Of a stretch of 64,000 bases of DNA, positions 25,464-34,487 are shown in pieces. The stretch's first letter is position 1. Every line of letters starts with the position of its first letter. Source of the DNA: CG1-02-35-72 sp036170135 (GTDB lineage: Bacteria; Bacteroidota; Bacteroidia; Flavobacteriales; Flavobacteriaceae); the NCBI GenBank assembly GCA_036170135.1, contig JAVHOP010000090.1, positions 20,489 to 84,488 of the forward strand. Direction: 5' to 3'. The notes under the pieces were generated by a model, which worked only from the letters and a program-made list of their open reading frames with translations, made no database searches and had not been told where the DNA came from. The translations under genes and the position numbers were made by a program.

Positions 25464-27035
25464 ATGATAAACCAAATGATTTTACCCATTATAATTGGGA
25501 TCGCAATAGGATTGGCAATAGGATATGTTATTGCTAAAGTAATGGAACGCAAAGTTGCTTCTAAATTATTAAAACAAGCTAAAAAACAAGCAGCTTATAT
25601 TTTAAAAGAATCGACTGCCGAGGCCGAATCTCTTAAAAAAGATAAAATACTTCAGGCCAAAGAAAAATTTTTAGAACTAAAATCAGAACACGAAATTGTA
25701 ATTATTGCGCGTGAAAAAAAGATGGCCGAAACCGAAAAACGCATTCGCGATAAAGAATCTCAAATGTCGCAAGTTTTAGACAAAAATAAAAAGAACAATC
25801 TTGAATTAGAGCAAAAAATTGAAGATTACAATCATAAAGTTGAGACCCTTGAACGCAAGAATAACGAAATTGAAAAGTTGCATCGCAATCAAGTTGAAAA
25901 ACTAGAAACAATTTCGGGGCTTTCGGCCAGTGATGCTAAAAAGGAACTCAATGAATCTTTGAGAGATGAGGCAAAAGCTAATGCGATGGTTTATATACAA
26001 CAAACTATTGAGGAAGCGAAATTTACAGCACAACAAGAAGCTACCAAAATCATTTTAAATACCTTACAACGTGTAGGTGTTGAACAGGCTGTCGAAAATT
26101 GTGTCAGTGTTTTTAACCTAGAATCAGATGAAGTAAAAGGGAGAATTATCGGTAGAGAAGGACGTAATATTCGCGCTATCGAAGCCGCTACGGGTGTTGA
26201 AATTATTGTAGATGATACGCCAGAAGCGATTATTTTATCTTGTTTTGATCCGATAAGAAGAGAAATTGCCCGTTTATCTTTGCATAAATTGGTTACAGAT
26301 GGACGAATTCACCCAGCCAGAATTGAAGAAGTTGTTAAAAAAACAGAAGCCGAATTAACCAACGAAATTATTGAGGTAGGCAAACGAACCGTAATCGATT
26401 TAGGTATTCACGGTTTAAATCCTGAACTGATAAAAGTGGTTGGTCGTATGAAATACCGTTCTTCTTACGGTCAAAATTTATTGCAACATTCACGCGAAGT
26501 AGCTAACCTTTGTGCCTTGATGGCAGCTGAACTCGGTTTAAATCCCAAAGTAGCTAAACGCGCCGGGTTGTTGCATGATATTGGTAAAGTACCTGATACC
26601 GAAAGCGAATTGCCACACGCTATTTTGGGCATGCAGTGGGCCGAAAAATATGGCGAAAAACCAGATGTTTGTAATGCCATTGGAGCACATCACGATGAGA
26701 TAGAAATGAAATCATTATATGCGCCAATAGTTCAGGTTTGTGATGCGATATCTGGAGCAAGACCAGGCGCTCGTCGTCAAGTTTTAGACTCTTACATTCA
26801 GCGCTTAAAAGATTTAGAAGAAGTTGCATTCAGTTTTGGTGGTGTTCAAAAAGCTTATGCCATTCAGGCTGGTAGAGAATTGCGTGTGATTGTGGAAAGT
26901 GAAAAAGTGGACGACTTAAAAGCAGCGGAACTCTCATTTAACATATCTCAGAAAATTCAGAATGATATGACTTATCCCGGTCAGGTTCGCGTGACGGTAA
27001 TTCGTGAGACACGCTCGGTTAATATCGCAAAATAA
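25464..27035 (+). CDS. rny: Ribonuclease Y
   Basis: Membrane-anchored endoribonuclease starting mRNA decay. The N-terminal transmembrane helix (MILPIIIGIAIGLAIGYVIA) is followed by a long coiled coil (~30-160), a KH RNA-binding domain (GRIIGREGRNIRAIEAATGVE) and an HD catalytic domain with LLHDIGK and HHDE. 523 residues, full length. Preceded by the 6S RNA and followed by a strong hairpin terminator. Confidence 0.97.
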   Translation: MINQMILPIIIGIAIGLAIGYVIAKVMERKVASKLLKQAKKQAAYILKESTAEAESLKKDKILQAKEKFLELKSEHEIVIIAREKKMAETEKRIRDKESQMSQVLDKNKKNNLELEQKIEDYNHKVETLERKNNEIEKLHRNQVEKLETISGLSASDAKKELNESLRDEAKANAMVYIQQTIEEAKFTAQQEATKIILNTLQRVGVEQAVENCVSVFNLESDEVKGRIIGREGRNIRAIEAATGVEIIVDDTPEAIILSCFDPIRREIARLSLHKLVTDGRIHPARIEEVVKKTEAELTNEIIEVGKRTVIDLGIHGLNPELIKVVGRMKYRSSYGQNLLQHSREVANLCALMAAELGLNPKVAKRAGLLHDIGKVPDTESELPHAILGMQWAEKYGEKPDVCNAIGAHHDEIEMKSLYAPIVQVCDAISGARPGARRQVLDSYIQRLKDLEEVAFSFGGVQKAYAIQAGRELRVIVESEKVDDLKAAELSFNISQKIQNDMTYPGQVRVTVIRETRSVNIAK

Positions 27036-27053
27036 TGATTCAACTTAAATTAT

Positions 27054-27091
27054 AAAAAAGCTCTTAAAAATTAATTTTTAAGAGCTTTTTT
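27054..27091. terminator. Terminator after rny: perfect 38-base palindrome
   Basis: The left arm 27054-27072 (AAAAAAGCTCTTAAAAATT) is the exact reverse complement of 27073-27091. With A-runs and T-runs at both ends it can terminate transcription in both directions, serving rny on the plus strand and the Xer gene remnant on the minus strand. A decayed relative (TTAAAGAGTTTTATTTCC) precedes the intact xer gene at 41483-41500. Confidence 0.85.
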
Positions 27092-27269
27092 ATTTCCTTG
27101 GATGAAATTGATCCATCACCTTTCTCAAATATGTTTTATCTACGTGCATATAAATTTCGGTAGTTGTGATGCTTTCATGGCCGAGCATTTGCTGGATTGA
27201 ACGCAAGTCGGCGCCATTTTCTAACAGATGCGTTGCGAAAGAATGCCTAAAGGTAAATGGATTAATTTT
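27090..27269 (-). pseudogene. 3' remnant of a Xer-type tyrosine recombinase gene
   Basis: Minus-strand translation gives 59 codons ending in a stop at 27090 and no start. Residues from FRHSF to the C-terminal HPRK are identical to residues 246-298 of the intact recombinase at 41493-42389. Over 27090-27254 versus 41493-41657 I count 12 mismatches in 165 bases, all synonymous. It keeps the HxxR arginine, the later His and the Tyr nucleophile but lacks the rest of the protein. This is a displaced gene end, not a functional gene, and marks the left boundary of a probable inserted segment. Confidence 0.9.
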
Positions 27270-27278
27270 TTATTTATT

Positions 27279-29216
27279 CTAAAAATGCCATCTTACAAAA
27301 GCTTCCATAGCGGCATAATCAGCTAATCCCAATTCATTGTATTTTTGAGCTGTTTTGGTATTTCTATCTTCGGCTCGCATCCAAAATTCTCTGATATCAT
27401 CTCCTTGAAACATGACTCCGTCTTTTTGAGATTGATGAAAGAAAATTGCTTTTCTTTTTTTTAACACTTGATCTGGACTCATTGGTACTGCCATATCAAT
27501 TTCGTGAATTTCCCATTCATGCCATGCACCTTTGTATAACCAAACCCAACAGTTGTTCATAAAAGGTTTTGTTTTTAAGATAGCTAATGATTCAAATAGT
27601 GCATTTAAACTAATTCTGTGAGTGCCATGAGGATCTGATAAATCACCAGCAGCGTATATTTGATGAGGTTTTATTTTTTCAATAATGTCACACATTAAAT
27701 TTAAATCATCTTGCCCTAAAGGTTTTTTCATAATGCTCCCAGTTTCATAAAAAGGCATATTTAAAAAATGCACATTTTCATCGGGAACTCCTAGATATCT
27801 AGTAGCCGCTAAAGATTCACTTTTTCGAATAAGCGTCTTTAAATTTCGGACTTCAATACGGTCAATAGCATTGTCTCTTTTTGAAGAGATTTGTTCAATA
27901 ATTGAAGTCATAATGCCTTTATCATTTACACCGTATATTTCTTTAGCTACTTCAGCAAATTTAAGAGCTTCATTATCTGCAACAGCAATATTTCCAGAAG
28001 TTTGATAAGCAACATGAACGTCATGTCCCTGTTCAACCAATCGATCAAATGTACCTCCCATTGAAATAACATCATCATCTGGGTGTGGACTAAATATCAA
28101 TACTCTTTTTCTTTTTGGATTGGCTCTTTCGGGTCTAAATGTATCATCAGCATTTGGTTTTCCTCCAGGCCAACCTGTTATTGTGTGCTGTACTTTATTA
28201 AACATTTTAATATTTAAACCATATGAAGATCCTTCTTGTGCCAATACACTTGACATTCCATTGTCATTATAGTCTTCATCAATTAATTTTAAAATCGATT
28301 TTTTTGTTAACTGGCATAACCATATAATTGCTTTACTTTTTAATTTTTCATTCCATAAACAAGGACCAACTAACCAAGGTGTATTTATTCGTGTCAATTC
28401 AGATGCCGCTTCTATGTCTAATATAAACGTCGTATTTTGATGGAGCTGTAAATAGGTCGCTGGAACTTTTGATGAAATCTCTCCTTCTATGGTTTTTTTA
28501 ATAATCGAAGCCTTATTGTGTCCCCATGCCAAAAGAATGATTCGCTTTGCTTTTCTAACAGTTCTTATCCCCATTGTTATTGCTTTTTTAGGTACATTAT
28601 CTATACCTAAAAATGATGGAGCAGCATCAACTCTTGTTATATAATCTAACGTTATACTTCTGGTTTCTGAGTTATGATGTGAACCGGGTTCATTAAAACC
28701 TACATGTCCTGTTCTACCAATGCCTAATAATTGTAAATCAATTCCGCCGTTTTCCGCTATCATTTGTTCATAGTCTATACAATATTGATGTAAATCATCA
28801 TTTGAAACCATTCCGTTAGGAATATGTATATTCTTAGGTAATATATCAATATGATTAAACAAATGCTGATGCATGAAGTAATAATAACTTTGAATGTTCT
28901 GTTTTGTCATTGGATAGTATTCATCCAAATTAAAAGTGATCACATTTGAGAAACTTAATCCTTCTTCTTTGTGCATTCTCACCAGTTCTTCATACACTTT
29001 TATTGGTGAGGAACCGGTCGCTAAACCTAAAACACACAAGTCTCCCTTCGACTGTTTAACTTGAATCAGGTTTGCTATTTCTTGCGCAACTCTAATTGAC
29101 CCTTCCATTGCGGTTGAAAAAATTACATTATGTGCTTTTTCAAATCGCGTTTCTTCAAATTTTCCAGCCTCTTCATATTTGATACTTTTAGGATTTGATA
29201 TCGACTTAGTTTCCAT
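27279..29216 (-). CDS. NagB-like sugar-phosphate deaminase fused to PIG-L/LmbE deacetylase domain
   Basis: 645 residues, two domains. Residues ~25-290 are a glucosamine-6-phosphate deaminase/isomerase domain (LGLATGSSPIKVYEEL, FNLDEYYP, GIGRTGHVGFNEPGS). Residues ~370-600 are a PIG-L/LmbE zinc deacetylase-type domain (SPHPDDDVISMGG, and DPHGTH). Fused proteins of this kind are annotated as NagB in Bacteroidetes. Where E. coli NagB has GNDGH (Asp141 next to catalytic His143), this protein has GRTGH, so the Asp is replaced by Thr. Likely to convert amino-sugar phosphates from GlcNAc/MurNAc to fructose 6-phosphate plus ammonia; the second domain could remove the N-acetyl group. Divergent from the NhaC-type transporter. 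Confidence 0.88.
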   Translation of the reverse strand: METKSISNPKSIKYEEAGKFEETRFEKAHNVIFSTAMEGSIRVAQEIANLIQVKQSKGDLCVLGLATGSSPIKVYEELVRMHKEEGLSFSNVITFNLDEYYPMTKQNIQSYYYFMHQHLFNHIDILPKNIHIPNGMVSNDDLHQYCIDYEQMIAENGGIDLQLLGIGRTGHVGFNEPGSHHNSETRSITLDYITRVDAAPSFLGIDNVPKKAITMGIRTVRKAKRIILLAWGHNKASIIKKTIEGEISSKVPATYLQLHQNTTFILDIEAASELTRINTPWLVGPCLWNEKLKSKAIIWLCQLTKKSILKLIDEDYNDNGMSSVLAQEGSSYGLNIKMFNKVQHTITGWPGGKPNADDTFRPERANPKRKRVLIFSPHPDDDVISMGGTFDRLVEQGHDVHVAYQTSGNIAVADNEALKFAEVAKEIYGVNDKGIMTSIIEQISSKRDNAIDRIEVRNLKTLIRKSESLAATRYLGVPDENVHFLNMPFYETGSIMKKPLGQDDLNLMCDIIEKIKPHQIYAAGDLSDPHGTHRISLNALFESLAILKTKPFMNNCWVWLYKGAWHEWEIHEIDMAVPMSPDQVLKKRKAIFFHQSQKDGVMFQGDDIREFWMRAEDRNTKTAQKYNELGLADYAAMEAFVRWHF

Positions 29217-29285
29217 AATTTACTATTCAATGGTTGATTATGTGTAAATTTAAAATTAAAACACTTAGAAACACGTAAATTTATG

Positions 29286-29293
29286 CAAATATA
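29286..29293 (-). promoter_or_regulatory. -7 box of the nagB promoter
   Basis: The complement of CAAATATA reads TATATTTG, an exact TAnnTTTG box. Predicted transcription start is near 29279, leaving a ~60-base leader before the nagB ATG. Confidence 0.5.
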
Positions 29294-29296
29294 TCT

Positions 29297-29314
29297 ATAT
29301 AATTGCAATTATAT
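29297..29314. promoter_or_regulatory. Candidate operator: perfect 18-bp palindrome upstream of nagB
   Basis: ATATAATTGCAATTATAT is fully self-complementary and sits immediately upstream of the nagB -7 box, in the -15 to -35 region, where a bound repressor would block polymerase. Its right arm overlaps the 13-base word AATTATATTGCAT (29307-29319), which recurs exactly upstream of the deoR-type gene (40466-40478). Operator function is inferred. Confidence 0.45.
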
Positions 29315-29441
29315 TGCATTGAGATTTTGCTAAAACCGCAAAAGATAGAGAATAACCTAAAAAAAATAAAAAATTTATTAAGTTTTGGTATATTCACCCC
29401 GCTCAATAAAATATAGACTGAACATTTCTAAAATAATACCT

Positions 29442-30923
29442 ATGGATAATTATGGATTTTTATCAATTTTGCCGCCAATAATTGCAATTATTCTTGCCCT
29501 AAAAACAAAACAAGTCTATATCTCGCTACTTTTTGGCATTTGGTTTTCTTGGATTATTTTGAACAACTGGAATTTTCTTACGGGAAGCATTGCCACAATT
29601 GAGGCGATGGTAAACGTATTTAAATCGGAAGGAAATACTAGAACCATTATGTTTAGCGCCTTAGTTGGCGCACTTTTATTGTTTATTCAATATTCAAGGG
29701 GAGTTGAAGGATTTGTAAACAAAATTAATAACATAATTAACTATTTTGAAAAAAAACAAAGCGGATACAGCAGGGTTATTGTACAAATTTTAGCATTAAT
29801 TACGGGCCTTTTTCTTTTTGTGGAAACAAGCATCAGCTCATTGACTGTTGGCACCCTTTACCGGCCCATTTTTGACAAGTTAAAAATTCCGAGGGAAAAA
29901 TTGGCTTATATCGCCGACACAAGTTCCGCGCCGTCATCAATTATTCTTCCATTTAATGCTTGGGGAGCTTTTATTATGGGCTTGTTAATTACCCAAGGAA
30001 TAGACAATCCTTTTTCTGTATTGTTATCATCCATTAAATATAATTTTTATCCCTTCATTGCCATTATAATGGTATTTTTTGTGATCCTTACAAAAAGAGA
30101 TGTTGGCCCAATGATTAAAGCGGAAAAAAGAATTAAAGAAACCGGAAAACTTTTAAACGACAATGCCAAGCCTATGATCTCTGAAACCATAACCTCCTAT
30201 AAACCCAAGGAAGGCATTCAGGCAAAAGCCTATAATATGATTATTCCTTTGTTGACTATGGTGCTTATGATGCCTATAAACTTGGCCTATACCGGTTGGG
30301 GTGAAGTTGAAAATTTCACTTCTTTCTCAAATCATTTGTCATTGGCAATAGGCAAAGGATCTGGCTCATCATCTGTATTGTATGCTGTGCTTACTTCAAT
30401 TTTTGTTGCTATGATTTTATATAGGGCACAAGGAATTATGAAAATAAAAGAAATGATTGATTTGGCATTGAAGGGAATTAGTGAATTAATGCCATTGGCG
30501 CTATTGATGTTACTTGCTTTTGCCATTAGTGACGCTTGTAATCAATTGGGCACAGGGCAATTTGTAGCCGATTGGTCCAAAGATTGGCTTTCTCCAGAAT
30601 TTTTGCCTGCAATTATTTTTGTTATTAGCTCTTTCATTGCATTTTCAACAGGAACTTCTTGGGGTACTTTTGCCATTATGTTGGCAATAGCCATACCAAT
30701 GGCAAACATCCACTCGGCAAATGTTACGCTTGTTATTGCGGCAACATTAGGCGGCGGGGTCTTTGGCGATCATTGTTCCCCAATATCCGATACCACCATC
30801 ATTTCTTCAATGGCCTCTGCAACCGACCATATTGACCACGTTAATACACAATTGCCTTATGCTTTAATTGGTGGCGCCATTACAACGGTGATGTATTTGA
30901 TTATTGGCTTTATGGCAACTTAA
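29442..30923 (+). CDS. NhaC-family Na+/H+ antiporter-type transporter
   Basis: About 493 residues with ~11-12 hydrophobic segments throughout. Family features include FVETSISSLTVGTLYRPIFD, DTSSAPSSIILPFNAWGAF and GGGVFGDHCSPISDTTIISS. NhaC-type proteins exchange Na+ for H+, and relatives carry organic acids or amino acids with Na+. The ATG at 29442 gives a start directly before the first membrane helix; the longer in-frame start at 29385 adds an unlikely hydrophilic leader. Divergent from nagB and upstream of peptidoglycan-peptide genes, so it may move a product of that pathway or a coupling ion; this is inference. Confidence 0.85.
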   Translation: MDNYGFLSILPPIIAIILALKTKQVYISLLFGIWFSWIILNNWNFLTGSIATIEAMVNVFKSEGNTRTIMFSALVGALLLFIQYSRGVEGFVNKINNIINYFEKKQSGYSRVIVQILALITGLFLFVETSISSLTVGTLYRPIFDKLKIPREKLAYIADTSSAPSSIILPFNAWGAFIMGLLITQGIDNPFSVLLSSIKYNFYPFIAIIMVFFVILTKRDVGPMIKAEKRIKETGKLLNDNAKPMISETITSYKPKEGIQAKAYNMIIPLLTMVLMMPINLAYTGWGEVENFTSFSNHLSLAIGKGSGSSSVLYAVLTSIFVAMILYRAQGIMKIKEMIDLALKGISELMPLALLMLLAFAISDACNQLGTGQFVADWSKDWLSPEFLPAIIFVISSFIAFSTGTSWGTFAIMLAIAIPMANIHSANVTLVIAATLGGGVFGDHCSPISDTTIISSMASATDHIDHVNTQLPYALIGGAITTVMYLIIGFMAT

Positions 30924-31019
30924 TATGTTGTTTTTATAATGGCTTTGCTTAAATATGACAAATTTTCACAAATTATCTCTGGGCAAAAATTTCCGATTTT
31001 AATTTAAAAAATCAATTGT

Positions 31020-32291
31020 ATGTCGAAACTAAAGTTCCTTTTTGTATTTACAAGTTCAATTTTGCTTTTTTATGGCTGTAAATCGGCACATATCGCAAAA
31101 AAAATAATCAAACAATTTGACACTGGTTTTTATGATAATCAGTTTACGGGATTATTAGTATATGACCCTAAATCAAACGATACCATTCTTAATTATAATG
31201 CAAATAAATATTTTACTCCGGCTAGTAATGCAAAAATATTTACTTTATATACCGCATTACAAGTTTTGCCTGAAAAAGTCCCTGCCTTTAAATATTCTAT
31301 TGATACTGATACCATCACTATTCTAGGCACTGGCGATCCAACATTTTTACATCCTTTTTTTCAAGACAGCACAGTGCTGAAAATGGCTCAAAATTATAAA
31401 AAAGTAAAATTAATTCTCAATAATTTATCTGAAGACAAATACGGTCCCGGCTGGGCATGGGAAGACTTTGATACTTATTTTAGCCCAGAACGGAGTAGTT
31501 TTCCTATGTATGGAAATGTAGTGACGGTTACTAACAATCATACCTTACAAAGTATTCCAAAAATAGAGGAAAATCACGTTCAATATTCCTCAACCAAACG
31601 TGCTAGAGATTTTAATGCTAATAGTTTTTATTATGACCCTAAAAATATTGATACGGTTGAAATTCCTATGGTTATTGACTCTATGTTGATTACAGATTTA
31701 TGGAATGCACTGTTACCGGGTAAAGTCTCTATAATAAATTATTTTCCAAATGAAATAAGCCAAATTGCATATAGTGTCTCTACTGATTCTTTATACAAGC
31801 GAATGATGCATGTAAGTGATAATTTTTTGGCAGAACAAATACTAATACTATCATCTTCAACTTTATCGGATACTTTAAGTTCAAGTAAGATGATAAGTTT
31901 TATTCTAGAAAATCAGCTTAAAGATTTAAAACAAATGCCTCGGTGGGTTGATGGTTCTGGATTGAGTAGGTATAATTTATTTACGCCGACTTCTTTAGTT
32001 CAAGTTCTTACAAAATTATACACCACGGTTCCAAGAAAACGATTGTTTAACTTATTTCCTGTTGGTGGAGAATTTGGAACGTTAAAAAATTGGTATGCAG
32101 GTAATTATAAACCTTATGTTTATGCAAAATCAGGAACTCTTGATAATAATTATTCCTTAAGTGGCTATTTAATTACAAATTCTGGAAAGACACTCATTTT
32201 TAGTTTTATGAACAATCATTTCACAAAACCTACTGCTGATGTCAAAAAACATATACAAACTATTCTAGAATTGCTTCGCAATAATTATTAA
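31020..32291 (+). CDS. D-alanyl-D-alanine carboxypeptidase/endopeptidase, PBP4 (S13) family lipoprotein
   Basis: Serine DD-peptidase removing terminal D-Ala from peptidoglycan pentapeptides or cutting cross-links. The three penicillin-binding motifs are present: SxxK in TPASNAKIF (~residue 68), SxN in HVSDNFLAE and KxG in YAKSGTLDN. The N-terminus is a lipoprotein signal ending LLFYGC; the mature end CKSAHIAKK lacks the acidic surface-export signal of flavobacterial lipoproteins, so a periplasmic location is likely. 423 residues, near the usual S13 length. First of a plus-strand series with ldcA-like, epimerase and PLP-enzyme genes. Confidence 0.88.
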   Translation: MSKLKFLFVFTSSILLFYGCKSAHIAKKIIKQFDTGFYDNQFTGLLVYDPKSNDTILNYNANKYFTPASNAKIFTLYTALQVLPEKVPAFKYSIDTDTITILGTGDPTFLHPFFQDSTVLKMAQNYKKVKLILNNLSEDKYGPGWAWEDFDTYFSPERSSFPMYGNVVTVTNNHTLQSIPKIEENHVQYSSTKRARDFNANSFYYDPKNIDTVEIPMVIDSMLITDLWNALLPGKVSIINYFPNEISQIAYSVSTDSLYKRMMHVSDNFLAEQILILSSSTLSDTLSSSKMISFILENQLKDLKQMPRWVDGSGLSRYNLFTPTSLVQVLTKLYTTVPRKRLFNLFPVGGEFGTLKNWYAGNYKPYVYAKSGTLDNNYSLSGYLITNSGKTLIFSFMNNHFTKPTADVKKHIQTILELLRNNY

Positions 32292-32410
32292 ATATCGATG
32301 ATAGATTCAAGTTATAAATACAAAATTTAATTATTATTTAAAGGTTTAAATAATTGACCATTAATGTATATTTTTAGCATTTTTAACTCCAATATAAGTT
32401 TCGAAAAATA

Positions 32411-32418
32411 TATCTTTA
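32411..32418 (+). promoter_or_regulatory. Possible -7 box before the LD-carboxypeptidase gene
   Basis: TATCTTTA, one base off TAnnTTTG, 16 bases before the ATG at 32435, in a 143-base gap after the DD-carboxypeptidase gene. Suggests a separate promoter for the ldcA-epimerase-PLP enzyme trio. Confidence 0.35.
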
Positions 32419-32434
32419 CATTAAACTTTTAATT

Positions 32435-33454
32435 ATGATTTCTAAGCGAATAACTTTTTGTTTACTTTTATTTTTTTTGGTAGGCATAAGCTGTAAAAGT
32501 ACAAGATCTTCAATTTCAAATGTATCAGCTAAAGGTTTAATAAAGCCAACATATTTACAAAATGGGGATACTGTTGCAATAGTTTCTCCGGCAGGAAATT
32601 TAAATAATAAAGAAGCTGAAATTCAGCAAGCAATAAAATTACTTAAAAGCTGGAATTTAAATGTTGTCATTGGTGAAAATATCTACAATCAAAATTATGA
32701 ATTTGCAGGCACCGATGATGAACGTGCAGCCGACTTTCAAAAAGTGTTAGACAACACAAACATAAAAGCAATTTGGTGTGCGCGTGGTGGCTATGGATCG
32801 GTTAGAATTTTAGATAAATTAGATTATACCAAGTTTATGAAACATCCAAAATGGCTTATTGGCTATTCTGACATTACCGCTTTTCATAATCAAATTCATA
32901 ACCTCGGTTTTGAGACTATCCATGGCATTATGGCTATTAATTTAGATGATTATTGTGAATATAATAAAGAAAACTCAGCTTCATTTAAAGATGCCATTTT
33001 CGGAAAACAATTGGCTTATACCATAGAAGGGTCGAATCATAATAGGGTAGGAACTACCTCGGGGCAACTTGTTGGAGGTAATCTCACCCTTTTACATACC
33101 ATGTTAGGTTCAAAAACGAGTATTGACACTAGCGGAAAAATTTTATTTATTGAAGAAGTGGGTGAATATGCTTACCATATTGATCGGATGCTTCAAAGTT
33201 TAAAACGCGCTGGTTATTTTGAAAACTGCAAAGGACTTATTATTGGTACAATAAGTAATATAAGGGGGGATATAATAATCGACTGGGGCAAACCGATTGA
33301 ACAGCTCATTTTAGATGCTGTTAAAGAATACAATTTTCCAGTATTATTTAACTTCCCCGCTGGACATGAAAAAGAAAACAGAGCTTTGATTTTAGGAAGA
33401 ACCGTTGAATTAGCAGTTGGTAAAAAGGAATCTACACTTGTTTTTAATAATTAA
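32435..33454 (+). CDS. Muramoyltetrapeptide L,D-carboxypeptidase (S66, LdcA family), predicted lipoprotein
   Basis: Removes D-Ala from the murein tetrapeptide L-Ala-D-Glu-mDAP-D-Ala. Catalytic serine in CARGGYGSVRIL, glutamate in FIEEVGEYAYHIDRML and histidine in FPAGHEKENRALILG form the S66 Ser-Glu-His triad. E. coli LdcA is cytoplasmic, but this protein carries a lipoprotein signal (LLFFLVGISC), so it probably works in the periplasm. The mature end CKSTRSS has no acidic export motif. 339 residues. The epimerase gene follows after 18 bases. Confidence 0.92.
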   Translation: MISKRITFCLLLFFLVGISCKSTRSSISNVSAKGLIKPTYLQNGDTVAIVSPAGNLNNKEAEIQQAIKLLKSWNLNVVIGENIYNQNYEFAGTDDERAADFQKVLDNTNIKAIWCARGGYGSVRILDKLDYTKFMKHPKWLIGYSDITAFHNQIHNLGFETIHGIMAINLDDYCEYNKENSASFKDAIFGKQLAYTIEGSNHNRVGTTSGQLVGGNLTLLHTMLGSKTSIDTSGKILFIEEVGEYAYHIDRMLQSLKRAGYFENCKGLIIGTISNIRGDIIIDWGKPIEQLILDAVKEYNFPVLFNFPAGHEKENRALILGRTVELAVGKKESTLVFNN

Positions 33455-33472
33455 CTTTAAATATTATATGCA

Positions 33473-34486
33473 ATGCAATTAATTCTTAAGCCTTATAATT
33501 TAAAATTACAACACACATTTACAATATCCAGAGAGTCATATAATGTTCAGCCAACTTTAATTGTTGAGTTAATAGACGGCGAATTTTCAGGTTATGGTGA
33601 AGCAACTTCTAATCCATATTATCACATTACAATTCCTAAAATAATTGAGGACTTAAAGGCTATAGAATCGCTTATTGAAAAGAATTCAAGCTTAACTCCT
33701 GAAGCATTTTGGAATAAAATGTATCCAAATTTAAAACATAATATGTTTGCTTTATGTGCATTAGACCTTGCTTATAATGATTTATATGCTCGTAAAAATG
33801 GAAAGAAATTATATGAGTTGTGGCGTTATGATATCAGCCATAACCCATTGACAGATTATACCATTGGTATAGATTCTATTGATAAAATGGTTGCTAAATT
33901 AAAAGAAAAACCTTGGCCAATCTATAAAATTAAATTAGGAACGCAAGAAGATATTAACATCATTAAAGAACTTCGTAAACACACAAATGCGATTTTTAGA
34001 GTAGATGCCAATTGCGGTTGGGGTGTTGATGAGGCTATTAAAAATGCAATTGAATTAAAAAAATTTGGTGTTGAATTTATTGAGCAACCTTTAAAAGCTG
34101 ATAATTGGGATGGACATAAAGCACTATTCTTAAAATCGGTATTACCCATTATTGCCGATGAAAGTTGCCAAATAGAATCGGATGTTGCAAAATGTTACGC
34201 GCATTTTCATGGTATAAATGTAAAATTGGTAAAATGTGGCGGTCTTACTTCGGCTAAAAGAATGTTAATACATGCTAAAGAGCTACAAATGAAAACCATG
34301 GTGGGTTGTATGACCGAATCATCTGTCGGCATTTCGGCTATTGCTCATTTATTGCCATTATTGGATTATGTTGATATGGATGGTGCTTTATTGTTAGCCG
34401 AAGATATTGCAACTGGTGTTACCATAAATGATGGGCGCATAGACTATAGCAATTTAAATGGAACTGGGGTTAAACTAATTGATTAA
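33473..34486 (+). CDS. Dipeptide epimerase (L-Ala-D/L-Glu epimerase-type, enolase superfamily)
   Basis: Enolase-superfamily enzyme predicted to convert L-Ala-D-Glu from murein to L-Ala-L-Glu for peptidase digestion. The catalytic lysine pair is in YKIKLG, Mg2+ ligands are in RVDANCGW, FIEQPL and IADESC, the second Lys face is KLVKCGG, and the dipeptide-recognition region near the C-terminus is VDMDGALLLAED. No signal peptide, so cytoplasmic. 337 residues. Flanked by an L,D-carboxypeptidase and a PLP enzyme, which supports murein peptides as substrate; other dipeptides remain possible. Confidence 0.9.
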   Translation: MQLILKPYNLKLQHTFTISRESYNVQPTLIVELIDGEFSGYGEATSNPYYHITIPKIIEDLKAIESLIEKNSSLTPEAFWNKMYPNLKHNMFALCALDLAYNDLYARKNGKKLYELWRYDISHNPLTDYTIGIDSIDKMVAKLKEKPWPIYKIKLGTQEDINIIKELRKHTNAIFRVDANCGWGVDEAIKNAIELKKFGVEFIEQPLKADNWDGHKALFLKSVLPIIADESCQIESDVAKCYAHFHGINVKLVKCGGLTSAKRMLIHAKELQMKTMVGCMTESSVGISAIAHLLPLLDYVDMDGALLLAEDIATGVTINDGRIDYSNLNGTGVKLID

Positions 34487-34487
34487 A

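Noticed and set aside
34479..34487. TTG start for the PLP enzyme
   Set aside because: The ATG at 34488 directly follows the epimerase stop and gives a normal N-terminus.
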